DNA of 64,000 bases from Hyparrhenia diplandra. Taxonomy: Eukaryota; Streptophyta; Magnoliopsida; Poales; Poaceae. Shown here in pieces: positions 13,390-22,920 of this stretch (its first letter is position 1; each line of letters begins with the position of its first letter). Where the stretch lies: positions 1-64,000 of the forward strand of contig JADLZK010005861.1 of assembly GCA_015847255.1 (NCBI GenBank), read 5' to 3'. The position numbers were made by a program, and so were the translations under genes. The notes under the pieces were generated by a model. That model was not told the DNA's origin and did no database searches. It was given only the letters and a program-made list of their open reading frames with translations.

Positions 13390-14110
13390 AGTTGCTTCAT
13401 GCCATACTTTTGTGCGGTCGGTGGTCGAGGGAGTACGTGGCCGAGCGTGGGTGGTCGAGGGAGGAGGACGCGGCCGAGCGTGGGTGGTCGAGGGAAGACG
13501 GGCAGGCGTGGGTAAGGAGGAGGGCGCGGCCGGAAGGGCGAGGACCCTCTTTTTCTCCTCTTCCCCTCTTCCTCCTCTGCTTTCCCTCCTTTTCTCCCCT
13601 TCTTTCCCTCTTCCTCCTCCTCTTCCCCTCTTCTTCTCCCCTTCTTCCCCTCTTCCTCCCTCTCTTCCCCTTCTTCCCCTCTTGCCCTCTTCCTCCTCCT
13701 CTTTCTGCTCCCCAAGCGGCCGCGCGGTCAAAGGCGGCGCCGGCTTCCCAAGGCGGAGGTGGGGCGCGGGCCGGGGTGGCGGCGCGAGGATGAGGGAGAG
13801 CGGAGGACGAGGGAGGCGATGGGCGGCGGCGTCGAACGAGCCCGGGGGCCGGGCGGTTGGGCGGGAGGTGGTGGGACGGCGGCGTCGGCGTCGGCGGAGG
13901 GCGGGCGCGGGCTGGCGGGCAGCGTGGGAGGCGGTGACCGAGGGCGGTGAGGCGGCGGCGAGGGCGGCGAGGCGGCCGGGCGGCGGCGAGGCGGTCGGGG
14001 TGGGCGAGGGGCGGTCGGGGGCGCTGGCGGTCGCCGGCGGCGGCGGCGTGTCAACAGCGGAGGCGTGTGTGCGTGCGTGTGTGAGTGTGTGGTGTGTGCG
14101 ATGAAGTGTG
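13390..14110. other. CT-rich and (GCC)n-rich leader block of CACTA-1
   Basis: 13550-13720 is almost pure C/T on the plus strand (ctcttcc-type repeats). 13730-14050 is very GC-rich, with ggcggc runs. 14060-14110 is a gtgtgt run. A matching block sits at the same place in CACTA-2 (42180-42835). Because it lies between the subterminal repeats and the minus-strand transposase, it is probably the transposase promoter and 5' leader. Long open frames across it on both strands lack any domain and follow from base composition. Confidence 0.6.
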
Positions 14111-14154
14111 GTGTGTGAGTGTGAGCTGAGTGGCTAGGGTTCGATTATTTTTAA

Positions 14155-15029
14155 TTTTTTACTTCCTTCGCCGAGAGCCGATCGGGCAGCTCTCGGCAAA
14201 CTAGGCGCCTTTGCCGAGAGCCGCAAGAACCGGCTCTCGGCGAAGATTTTAAACCGGCACACTGTTCGATCGCCACGTGCCCCTGAATCTTCGCCGAGGG
14301 CCCGTACAAACCGTCCCTTGAACATCCTATTTTGCCGAGAGTCTGCATCGGCCGTCGGCAAAGAAGTCGTTTTTGCCGAGAGGCGCTTAAGACTCTCGGC
14401 GAATTTTTTTATTTTGGCTTCCGTATTTTTATTGTAGCATTTCTACATTACAAATAGCTCCATGTTTAAGTCTGGAAATTTTTCGATCTTTTTATTATAT
14501 TTCATGAATTTTCACCTTTTATTTGAATTTCTTTTGAGAACTAAGTTTTGAAGCGCAAGTCATTCGAATAATGGATCTAAACGATTGGAAAAATCATATT
14601 CATGCTTGTGAGTGCATCTTGAGGCCTCATCCAGGTCCATGTTCCAAAATTTGAACATCTTGTGTGCGAAACATGTCCACTCACTTGTGGGTGAATCGTT
14701 TTTAAATTCTATAAAATGCAAATTAAATAGAAAAATCTTAAAATTTGATGAGTCATCGTGATATTGCATGTATACGCTGTGGTAAAAATTTGAAAAGGTT
14801 TCGTGCAAGTTTGGATCGAGCTGCAGACACCTGGACATCTCTACATGTGATAATAAACTCAAGTTGAGATGTCCAGGTTTTTGCAGTCCGGAATCCAAAC
14901 TTCCATGAAACCTTTTCAAATTTTTACCACAGCCTGTTTCGTATGCGAAGAAGATCTTTGCCGAGAGCCTGTTTCGTATGCTCTCGGCAAAACACTGTAC
15001 TCTCGGCGAAGGTCCAGTTTCCTGTAGTG
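14155..15029. repeat. CACTA-1 right subterminal repeat arm and terminal inverted repeat
   Basis: Motifs such as gccgagagccg and ctctcggcaaa occur in both orientations at 14165-14410 and 14955-15010, followed by the terminal 16 bp at 15014-15029. Between them lies an AT-rich stretch with an inverted repeat (see the separate entry). These short palindromic motifs are the expected binding sites for the element-encoded proteins. Confidence 0.85.
14777..14936. repeat. Inverted repeat (hairpin) inside the CACTA-1 arm
   Basis: The left arm, starting ctgtggtaaaaatttgaaaa, is mirrored by ttttcaaatttttaccacag at the right end. Matching inner segments (gcaagtttgga / tccaaactt, ggacatct / agatgtcc) extend the stem. 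CACTA-2 has a related segment at 43500-43620. Confidence 0.75.
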
Positions 15030-15272
15030 CTTGTTGAAGAAGGTAGAATGGGTACTTTATTCAAGCATGAAGATAAGGATTCACCACTATATTAGTTTTA
15101 CCCATTTTGAGTTACTACAGGTAAGAACCTGAAAGAGGGGCTTATAGCACTTGAGGAGGATCTTGTTCAGCTTACTGATAAGCTTCAACTTGAAGCTCAA
15201 AGCATTCCTAACACTACGCATCCAGATGTTCCTGTTGGGGGCGAGGAAAGCTCTGTCGTGAGGAAAGAGCTA
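15030..15272 (+). pseudogene. Seryl-tRNA synthetase (organellar type), fragment interrupted by CACTA-1
   Basis: 15030-15042 reads CTTGTTGAAGAAG, the end of an exon encoding LVEE plus one base, followed by a gt donor. A 78-bp intron (15043-15120) ends in ctacag. The next exon (15121-15272) encodes GKNLKEGLIALEEDLVQL, then DKLQLEAQSIPNTTHPDVPV and GGEESSVVRKE. This is the end of the N-terminal coiled-coil arm of bacterial/organellar seryl-tRNA synthetase and the linker into the catalytic domain. The splice joins G|GT in phase. The gene is cut on the left exactly at the CACTA-1 end, within the exon. On the right the expected gtaagt donor reads ctaagt, and no further exon is seen. The enzyme would charge tRNA-Ser in plastids or mitochondria. 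Whether another intact copy exists elsewhere cannot be told. Confidence 0.8.
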
Positions 15273-15389
15273 AGTGCCGTGTACATATGTATATAAGATT
15301 GATTTGAGGACGGTGCGATTAAGGCCCAATTAAGACCTAGAAAAAGAGGTGGAAAAAAAAGGTGAACAAGAAATTTTCTCTCTTTATTA

Positions 15390-15408
15390 GTAGGTTTAGA
15401 TATCATTC

Positions 15409-15439
<31 letters not shown>

Positions 15440-15452
15440 GGTATAGATATAG
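15390..15452 (+). repeat. Poly(A) tract flanked by a short direct repeat
   Basis: A run of about 28 A is bounded on the left by agtaggtttagatat and on the right by agtaggtatagatat. This could be the tail of a nearly fully truncated retroposon with its target duplication, or a simple A-run expansion. Confidence 0.5.
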
Positions 15453-15571
15453 CAGGGGTAACCCCTCATGTTTCTTAAAAACACTATATATATTATCATT
15501 ACATAATAAGAGCCATCTAGGAAGGGATAATTCATATTGCATTTAAGAAACACCAGGCTAGAATCATTGCA

Positions 15572-15964
15572 TCATGGCTGGACCGGAGCGCTAGCAACCG
15601 CTACAATCTCAGATGAGCATAGAGTATAGCAGGTGCACTTCCAATTGTCACATTGGCCACATAGGTTGTGGATACTTTCTTTCGCGCATGCAACACTGCA
15701 ATCGTAGGGGCTAATGCAGGGTCCATGAAAAGTGCCGCTCAGGTGCCGGCAAGGAGCGACGTCCGAACACTTCTCCGAGCATACAGCAATTGAACATACT
15801 AGCACATGCAAGAATGTGGTTAATTAGCAGAAACATTAATTAATTAAAACAACATATATTAAGTTTTATATTTTCAACTGTTCATATATGTGCAGGGACA
15901 TACCTGTGGCCATGATGACAATTAGGAGCGTGACTGCAGATAGATTCTTTTTTGAAGGCGCCAT
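15572..15964 (-). CDS. Defensin-like secreted cysteine-rich peptide, two exons
   Basis: Exon 1 (15964-15904) encodes MAPSKKNLSAVTLLIVIMAT plus one base and ends at a gtatgt donor. A 105-bp intron (15903-15799) ends in gctag. Exon 2 (15798-15572) completes a 95-residue protein. The N-terminus is a clear signal peptide. The mature part has cysteines spaced C-x10-C-x5-C-x3-C-x8-C-x2-C-x4-C-x1-C-x3-C, including LSGTFHGPC and KCTCYTLC. This is close to the cysteine-stabilised alpha-beta fold of plant defensin-like proteins, with two extra cysteines ahead of it. A phase-1 intron after the signal peptide is the usual gene structure for this family. Such peptides are secreted and serve in antimicrobial defence or in reproductive signalling; which applies here cannot be seen. 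A TATA box lies about 95 bp upstream. The frame and splice sites are intact, so this is the best candidate for a working gene in the window. Confidence 0.8.
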
Positions 15965-16056
15965 TGAATTCTTTTTTTTCTAGTGAAAGTTTTTGGACGT
16001 TGAAGAAAAGAATGAGCAAGCAGGTTGGTGGACGATGGAGTGAGAGAAGTCCAACA

Positions 16057-16064
16057 CTATATAT
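16057..16064 (-). promoter_or_regulatory. TATA box of the defensin-like gene
   Basis: The minus strand reads tatatagtg at this position, about 95 bp upstream of the start codon. That is a suitable distance for a short 5' UTR. Confidence 0.5.
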
Positions 16065-16069
16065 GTATA

Positions 16070-17045
16070 ACTCATAAGCCTAGAGTGCTCCACCGTAAAA
16101 TAATAAAAGCATAAACATACGGGAATCCCTTATCCTGATCCCCTAGTGTTTTCCAACAAAGCACAATAGTCCAGAAACATGTTTGTATTAAGCGGTGTTT
16201 GATTCACTATCTTTCATGCATGACGTCCATGCATCAAGCACATTATCGTCAGCGATGGCGTGGTCCTCCCTTGGATGTGGACTGAAGGACAAAACCCTAT
16301 GTACGAAGACGTATTTAGCTAGATTTACCCGTCATGAACTAAATAAAAGACTCTCAAAGATTATGAAGGTTGTATGGTGGGATAGCTGACTCATTTTGCA
16401 AAAAAAAGCATTAGTAGTTGATTGCATAATGCTAGAGATGTAGCAGCTTGCTTTTAAGTAATCCTTACCTATCAGTTACATGATCACCTAGTCTATCACA
16501 ATCACTTGTTTAATTCAAACAATAATACTCCATCAATATGATATCTAGGCATTTCATAAATCAAAACCTTTCAATTCCATAATCAAGTTACTACGATGTC
16601 GTCGAAATTGTCAATTGTTCACCAACCAGGAGTGATGGCGACTCGAATCGAATTCCAACTCAGCTGAGGGGTACTCTCTACACAAACTATAACAGAACTG
16701 CCCACACCACTCACTCACCCACACCACTCACACGACACACACGCGCCGCCGCCGCCCGCCCGCCCGCACATGTTGCCAATCGCGCACCCGCACACTCCCC
16801 ACTGCTGACCCTCCTCGCCCACCGCTGGTCGTCGTCCCTCTGCCCCTCCCTTGCCCATCGCTGGCCACCGTCTCGCCCCCACCACCACCCCTATGGAGTT
16901 TAGATGGCGGTTTGTCTTGCCTTCAGGTTTGCCCATGTTCTAGCTCGGTGATCCATAGGGTTAGAGTCCTAGGGGATGTGGGTAGTTCCTTAGTACGCGG
17001 TCATGGAGCCCGGGTGCACGGGAGCCCTCGGATATGATGGTGCAC
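16070..17045. other. Intergenic, no gene seen
   Basis: No supported coding exon is visible. 16700-16765 holds a CAC-rich then (GCC)n tract that resembles, in reverse, the gtgtgt/ggcggc leader of the CACTA elements, so an old CACTA scrap is possible but not proven. Confidence 0.5.
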
Positions 17046-18973
17046 TGTAAGGACCGAGATGTCGCCTAGAGGGGGGGGGGTTGAATAGGCGTTTCTGAAA
17101 ATTATCACCTTAAATAGCGGAAATGATTTAGAGATGAAGTTTTCGAAGACTCAAAAACTCTTTATCGAATAAACAACCCCCAAAAGGTTAGCACTAATAA
17201 TATAAGCAATATAATCCTGCACCACAAAGGTTAGAGCCACAGTTTGACAAGACTTGGGGCTTTGCCCACAAATACGGACGCGCCCGGTATGGATCTTGGG
17301 CGTGTCCGGTATGAACTGGGTCTGCTGCCCACCTCCTGTTTTTCTCTCTTTTCTCTCTCAACCTGCAGGGGCTAAGAATATATGTTTGCAGTAGAAGGAA
17401 TAACCCTGCAGAAGATCACAACAATCACAAATATCAAGTGAGAGACAAGAGACACGATATTGGTTGGTTGCGAAGTTCGGTTCTCTACCAAGAACCTACG
17501 TCTCCGTTGAGGAGGCTACGGGCAGCCAAGCCGGCGAGCCCTTCTCGACCACGAAGGTCACTCTAGCCGGAGTCTTTTCCAACTCCTTTCCCTCGTCGTA
17601 GTAGATGATCCCTTGCGGCGGAATCGGGCCGGTACAAACTTTCCGACGCACACCACAATCTCTTGGGTGCTCTCCGGCGACGCCTAGCCATCTAAGACCG
17701 AAGAATCCAAGAGTAACGAATGTAAATCACGAGAATAGGCAATATGCACAAGTGCTCAAGGTGGCTTGCTCTCTTGTTTTGAATCACACTCAAACCCACA
17801 CTTTGATTTGCAAATCGGATCAAGCACTCACTTAGAGAGGGTTTGGGAGAGTTAGAAATGCTCGAGAATATCGCCACAAAGTCGGTAGAATCAGCAGCCC
17901 CTAAAGATGGAGGCTTGTGGCTATTTATAGCCACTTTGAAAAACTAGCCGTTGGACTAATTTGTTGGGCTCGGGGCTGTTCATACCGGACGCGTCCGATA
18001 TGCATACCGACATAGTCGGTATGACCCAACGGTCACAAGATTTGAATTTGAACTTTCTCCAAAAAGATTTATTTTAATTGCAAACAATTTATTTTAGGTT
18101 AGAAAACATTTTCATGGACAGAAAACAAGTTTGCACTGAAGCCCAAAATACGACATGTCGGTATGCATACCGGATGACGACCGAGAAAGCACATGTTAGC
18201 AATTTTGATTTTGGCGCTCAAACTCTCTCGACTGTCATGGGTTGGCTTGAGCACTTATGTTTGATCATCTATTGACATGATGCATCCCTCTTAATAGTAT
18301 GGCATACCTATAACTCAAGATAAAAATGAAATCCATCGATTGATCCGCTTGAGTTGCCTTTCTTGTATTGCAATGCCATGATTGATCTTCAATAATCTGA
18401 GGGTGCCAACTATGTCAACTTGTTATTCACCTTGAGCAAAGCCTTCTTGAGCAAGTGACTTGATCATATTCATATGATTGAGTTGCTTTCAAATATATCA
18501 AGTCACACTCCAAATGTCATCTAGGTTTTGATTCTTCACCTCATGACCAATGGCTTGAGTAGCTTCAACTAAATGCAAGTACTTTCTTCTTCACTTTTAG
18601 CTAGGTCCTTCGGTCGAGTCGTCACTTGGCCTTCACCCTTGCTTAGTACCTCGAAGCCTTTCCCCGCTATCTTCACTACCTCAATCCAAATCGCCATTTG
18701 ATGTTGAATCCATTGTATAGCTTCATATTCACATGAAGGATGACAGAGCTCTCACAAACAAATGAGCCTAGGCATGAAATCCATTTGCATTGTTGTCTTG
18801 TGCTTGAACTAGATTGTTTCTACAACCACACATCATTTTGGCTCTTTTACAATGTGTGACATGTACCCGTGAGATAACCATCTTTCTGTCCACACTTAGC
18901 AAACTCATTAGCTCTTTAATCTTGTTGTCATTAATCATCCAAAACCCACTTAGGGCTTAGATGTCCTTTTCGG
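17046..18973 (+). mobile_element. Probable solo LTR of a Copia (SIRE/Maximus-like) element
   Basis: The sequence opens TGTAAGGACCGAGATGTCGC followed by ctagagggggggggttgaat. From memory this wording is common at the start of long grass Copia LTRs of the SIRE/Maximus type. It ends near cacttagggcttagatgtcc (18948-18967). It contains repeated cataccgga/tccggtatg words (17280-17310, 17980-18025, 18160-18175). No internal coding region is present, so it looks like a solo LTR of about 1.9 kb. The flanks show only an imperfect duplication (tgcac before, tgccc after), so the right edge is uncertain by a few bases. Confidence 0.6.
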
Positions 18974-19164
18974 TGCCCTACGGTAGTGAGATAGATGGCG
19001 GTGGTGACAGCCATTTACGTCCCTTGTACTACTCAACGTCCGGATATTGTGTAGGAGTTTTAAAGTGTCTATCGGTCGGCGGACCAGCCGCGAGCATCTC
19101 CGTGTCCATCTTACTATATCTGTATAGCTTGTATGATCATTAACTTGTTCTTTACACAATTATA

Positions 19165-19522
19165 TATTAGAACATGCCTGCTCCATTTAAGATCATTCTT
19201 TTATTCTTTGTTTTCCCTTTTATCTTTAAGGATCAGCTCAAGTATGTGATCGCACTATCTTAAAACCTATCATGACTTACCCCTGTATTAAGTATTGGTA
19301 TATTATGCAAACATGTTATCTTGTCCATGTCCATGCTAGAGTCTTTCACCATGTCTTTCTTTGGGAAAATATAAATAAACGATACCTGAATACTCTCAAG
19401 TAAAATGTTACAACGACAATTTCGTGCGCTTGCGGACTTGTTCTGTAAACGTTTAGAACTATCATTAAGGTATTCCTTAGCGGCATTGCTAATACAAGCA
19501 GTGACGCTAAGAAATGCCAACA
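19165..19522 (+). repeat. Truncated Athila/Tat-type LTR fragment
   Basis: From acttacccctgtattaag through atacctgaatac and cgtgcgcttgcgg to gctaagaaatgccaaca (ending 19522), it matches the last part of the LTR at 52646-54322, word for word in places. The 5' part is absent, so this is a truncated remnant. Confidence 0.75.
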
Positions 19523-19559
19523 GCCCCCGAGCCAGTCCTTGACCGCACCGGATTATTAT

Positions 19560-19890
19560 CTCACTTCTTCCAGCTCCGACCCTGACGACGGCCATAGTGC
19601 ACCCATCACGGAGCGCTGAAGCCGCGGAGGCAAGGGAAAAAAGCCACAAAGGCGAATGAGACCGAGCGCTTTCGGCTGAAAATTGAGATGGACCGACTGT
19701 GGTGCTTGTGCTGCCTACAGATTACAGTTTGACAAAGTGAAATGGACGGTACAGATTGGTGAGTGGTGACTGCAGAGGAAAGTCGAAGAGGAAAACTGCA
19801 TAGATCAGATTCCTCGGTCCAATTGTCCTACACAATATAATAAAAAACAAATTAAAAAAAGCTCTGCACACAACTAGTCTGCTCATGCTA
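19560..19890. repeat. Duplicated block, left copy
   Basis: 19648-19890 matches 28436-28690 (shared gctgaaaattgagatggacc, gattcctcggtccaat and others). A shorter third match lies at 20405-20480. This marks the left edge of the duplicated F-box region. Confidence 0.75.
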
Positions 19891-20873
19891 TCCGCACTGC
19901 TAAAACTTCAAATTCATCCTTTAAAAAGGAATATTCCATCTTGATCATCAATATTCTCTCCTTTATATACGTTTTCAAGATTCATCCGTGCATTATATCT
20001 TCCTCTATCTCAACCAAGCATTAGTGGGGTCCATTTAAAATTTTATCTAAATATATCTATGTGAGATCTAGTTTTGAAGGATTTATTAAAACAAATCTAA
20101 TGGTGTAATCAGAATTTAATTTTAATTTTTGATTTATGAGTTCTAACATTTTTAGTTACTTTTAAGTAATGGGGCCCACCGCTGCATGCTGCGCGACGCC
20201 TCTCATTCCCTCCCTCTCACTCTTCTAGCAGTGCTTGGTGGGGGCACATATCACTGTAGCAGGCGTCCGCTACTACACGCCATATTTGACGAACTCCGCA
20301 CTCATACTGGTCATTTCGTATGGCTTAAAGTACAGCAGTGCAGCACTTTATTACGTTATATGATACTCTAGGGTGGGATAAAGTATAGCGGTGCAGACAG
20401 TCTCATTGCGTAGGACTGATCTGATTCCTCGATCAACACATTATAAAAAACAAATTTAAAAAGCTTTGCACACACCTAGTGTGCTGTTCATATAGCATTC
20501 ATCTTTCATAACATCGTACCATGCGATGTCCTACATCCATCACATCTTCTTATCTCATACACAATTTGATGTTTGGTGACAATTATGTATATCAGCATGT
20601 AGTTAGGCTTGGACCAAATACGTGGACTACAAGTAGAGAGTATTGGTACTGTACAGCCACACCTGCTTCTGTGTTTACCCTATGGGTAGAGGATTCCACC
20701 TAGTAGCGTTCCCGTGAGTAGAAAAATCACCCATACCCATCTCTAGCACTCGGGTTTTGGATACCCATTGCTATCTCTACCAGAGGTTAATTGTCGCAGA
20801 GGGGGGTGGGGCTTGGCACCCCAAACAATTTAGTGCCCTTCATTAGCTAGATAATAATCTCTAATAAATTACT
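19891..20873. other. Intergenic between duplicated block and solo LTR
   Basis: No supported gene. A short AT-rich repeat of the 19830-19880 type recurs at 20405-20480. A few short open frames lack any recognisable domain. Confidence 0.4.
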
Positions 20874-20878
20874 AGTTA

Positions 20879-21305
20879 TGTCACAAACCGTTTTTCCGGT
20901 CAACGCGAAGGGGAAGACGATCCGCGTGGACGTGGCGTAGATCGCCTGGGGAGGGGCGGCGGCGCGGCCTTGGCTTGACGCGCGACGAAGGTGCGGCGGC
21001 GGCGGCACGGCGGCAGCGGCGGCGGCGGCAGCGGCGGCGGCTACCCCTATGAGCGGGCGGGCGGCGGCGGCTAGAGAGTTGAATAGCTAGGTAGGGTTAA
21101 ACCCTAATTTTTCTTGATTGATTGTCTCTCGATAGTTGCCCCCATATTTATATGAGGGGTTTACAATTGCTAACGGGCCAAGCCCATTAGTCTTTTTCTA
21201 GCTTTCTTTAATTTAACTAAATAAATTTAAAATAAAGCTATATAATAATTAAATATTCAGCCACTCCGCTTATCCCGGGCGACTCATTGCCGACCGAGTG
21301 TGACA
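20879..21305 (-). mobile_element. Solo LTR with perfect target duplication
   Basis: On the minus strand it runs TGTCACACTCGGTCGGC ... GGTTTGTGACA, with terminal inverted TGTCACA/TGTGACA. It is 427 bp long and flanked on both sides by AGTTA (20874-20878 and 21306-21310). A TATA-like atataaatatg lies on the minus strand near 21149-21159. It includes a CGG/CAG-rich trinucleotide tract (20991-21070). The short size suggests Copia. With no internal region, it is the product of LTR-LTR recombination. Confidence 0.85.
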
Positions 21306-21310
21306 AGTTA

Positions 21311-21829
21311 ACTATACTAATTTGCGTCTAAGTTGTTTATTTCCTTCTCCGTATTTATAAATCTCTAGCAGTATCTATATAATCTTGAATTAGTCTTGTT
21401 ATTATCTTCTCCGTCTCTTTTGTTCTTGTTGTGATTTTATTACCTACATGTCGTTGGTCCCTAAAATACACCCATAATTAGCTAGTTAATAAATATAGCC
21501 AGCGTTGTGCTTGTTTATTCTCCCTCCGCATTTATCTCAGTAACATATATTTTATTCAGAATTATTCTCCCTTTTATCTTTTCTATTACTATTATTTTTT
21601 TTTATCCAAGAATTAGATTGATCGAATGAAGGTTAGACACCAAGGTGTAGTTAACTCTTGTTTATATTTTCTTTGTAGTATTTTGTATTTGAGTTTGTAG
21701 CCTTCTTTTGTATTGTAAAATAAACATTTATTTGATTATTATCTACACTCTCGTTGCATATATTTCATCATGTTTGATCTTTGTTGGCTTAGAACAGCCC
21801 CTTGCTCAAATCTTGACTACTCCAGTGTT
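21311..21829. other. AT-rich intergenic
   Basis: No gene or TE end was recognised here. Confidence 0.4.
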
Positions 21830-21905
21830 ATCTGGGCCAGCGCACAAGTAGACAGAAAGTGCTTTCTTAATTGGCCTGAAGCAACAGTAACTCACCGTCA
21901 CCCGG
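21830..21905 (+). repeat. Upstream module of F-box unit 1
   Basis: The words gggccagcgcacaagt, gtgctttctta and gaagcaacagtaactcaccg recur at 26815-26848 joined to 27135-27165 (unit 2) and, more diverged, at 29310-29375 (unit 3). This module marks the 5' side of each F-box unit. Confidence 0.75.
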
Positions 21906-21986
21906 CCCATTTTTCCTCCACAAGTGCCCGAAGTCCATCCATCTATCTATTCTCTGAAGTTTCCCTAGAATAAATAAATAAATAAA

Positions 21987-22507
21987 GGAAAAAGTCTAAA
22001 TCACCTCCTAACTATGGGTGGTAGACTATATAACCCCCAACCTTTAAAACGGTCTATATCATTTTCGAACTTTCGAAAACTGGTCAAATTACCCCCTAAA
22101 GTAGTTTTGAAAAATCATAGTAAATCACGGAAAAATCATAAAATGAAAAATCAAATTGTGTTAGACTCGAATGAGTAGATCTACACAATGAACATATAAT
22201 ATGGTATGCTTTAGTTCATTTTTTTTTCTGTAGCTTTAAATTTCTATTTTTCCTCATAGCTATAAAAAAATGTACTAAAGCATACCATATTATATGTTCA
22301 TTGTGTAGATCTACTCATTTAGAGTCTAACACAATTTGATTTTTCATTTTATGATTTTTCTGTGATTTACTATGATTTTTTAAAACCTTTTAGAGGGGTA
22401 ATTTGACCGTTTTTCGAAAAGTTCAGAGATGGTATGTAACACCGTTTCAAAGGTCGGGGTTATATAATCTACCACCATAGTTGAAGGGGGACGTAGACTT
22501 TTTTTCC
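21987..22507. mobile_element. Long fold-back MITE (Mutator-like)
   Basis: Two arms of about 240 bp (21987-22229 and 22262-22507) are inverted copies around a ~32-bp loop. The ends read ggaaaaagtct on the left and ggaaaaaaagtct on the right when reversed. AATAAATAA(A) flanks both ends, consistent with a 9-10-bp duplication of the Mutator type, although the site is an AAAT microsatellite, which weakens this. The corresponding place in unit 3 (about 29450) lacks the element. Confidence 0.75.
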
Positions 22508-22920
22508 AATAAATAAACTACTCTCCGAAGTTCCCCATCCTCAATCCTCCCAAATCGGCCGAATCAGCCACCGCTCACCGGCCAGCGGGCAAGCGAGCAG
22601 GAGCCAGGGAGTGGCACCGGCGCCGGGCGCTTCCATAAGGTTGAGCTGGGGCGCGGCGCGGTCAGGGCCCTCGGCGTTCATCCGTCCAGGCGGCCAAGGT
22701 GCCAGCCGGTCAGGGCGCAGGTTGGCCAGCCAGCCAGCAAAGCGGAGGCCGGGCACGGCCTGCCCCAGCCGGCGAGAGGCCAGTCTGGTAGCGACCAGGG
22801 ACATGGGCTGTCTGCGAGAGCAGTGCTGCCGCTGACAGTGAGGTGAGACCGGCACCTGCATTCCAGCGAGGTCTCCGTCTCCTCGCCGCCTCTCCAAGGC
22901 CTCGGTTGCTGTTCGACAAA

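Larger units (their letters stand above)
6875..15029 (-). mobile_element. CACTA-1: CACTA/En-Spm transposon, right-hand part
   Basis: The terminal sequence at 15014-15029 is the reverse complement of CACTACAGGAAACTGG, the signature end of CACTA elements, followed by a candidate 3-bp target duplication CTT (15030-15032). The last 900 bp carry many copies of TTTGCCGAGAG and its complement, the usual subterminal transposase-binding repeats. Internally there are a TNP2-type transposase and a second Ptta-like gene, both on the minus strand. The opposite terminus is not in the window: the element is cut at 6874/6875 by the retrotransposon. Its first kilobase after 6875 resembles CACTA-2 from about 37560 on, so roughly 0.8 kb of arm should lie left of the retrotransposon. 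Confidence 0.9.

Noticed and set aside
13289..14104. 271-codon plus-strand frame in CACTA-1, with long frames on the minus strand too
   Set aside because: Pure CT/GC-rich composition, no domain, frames open on both strands at once; the equivalent block in CACTA-2 does not conserve the protein.
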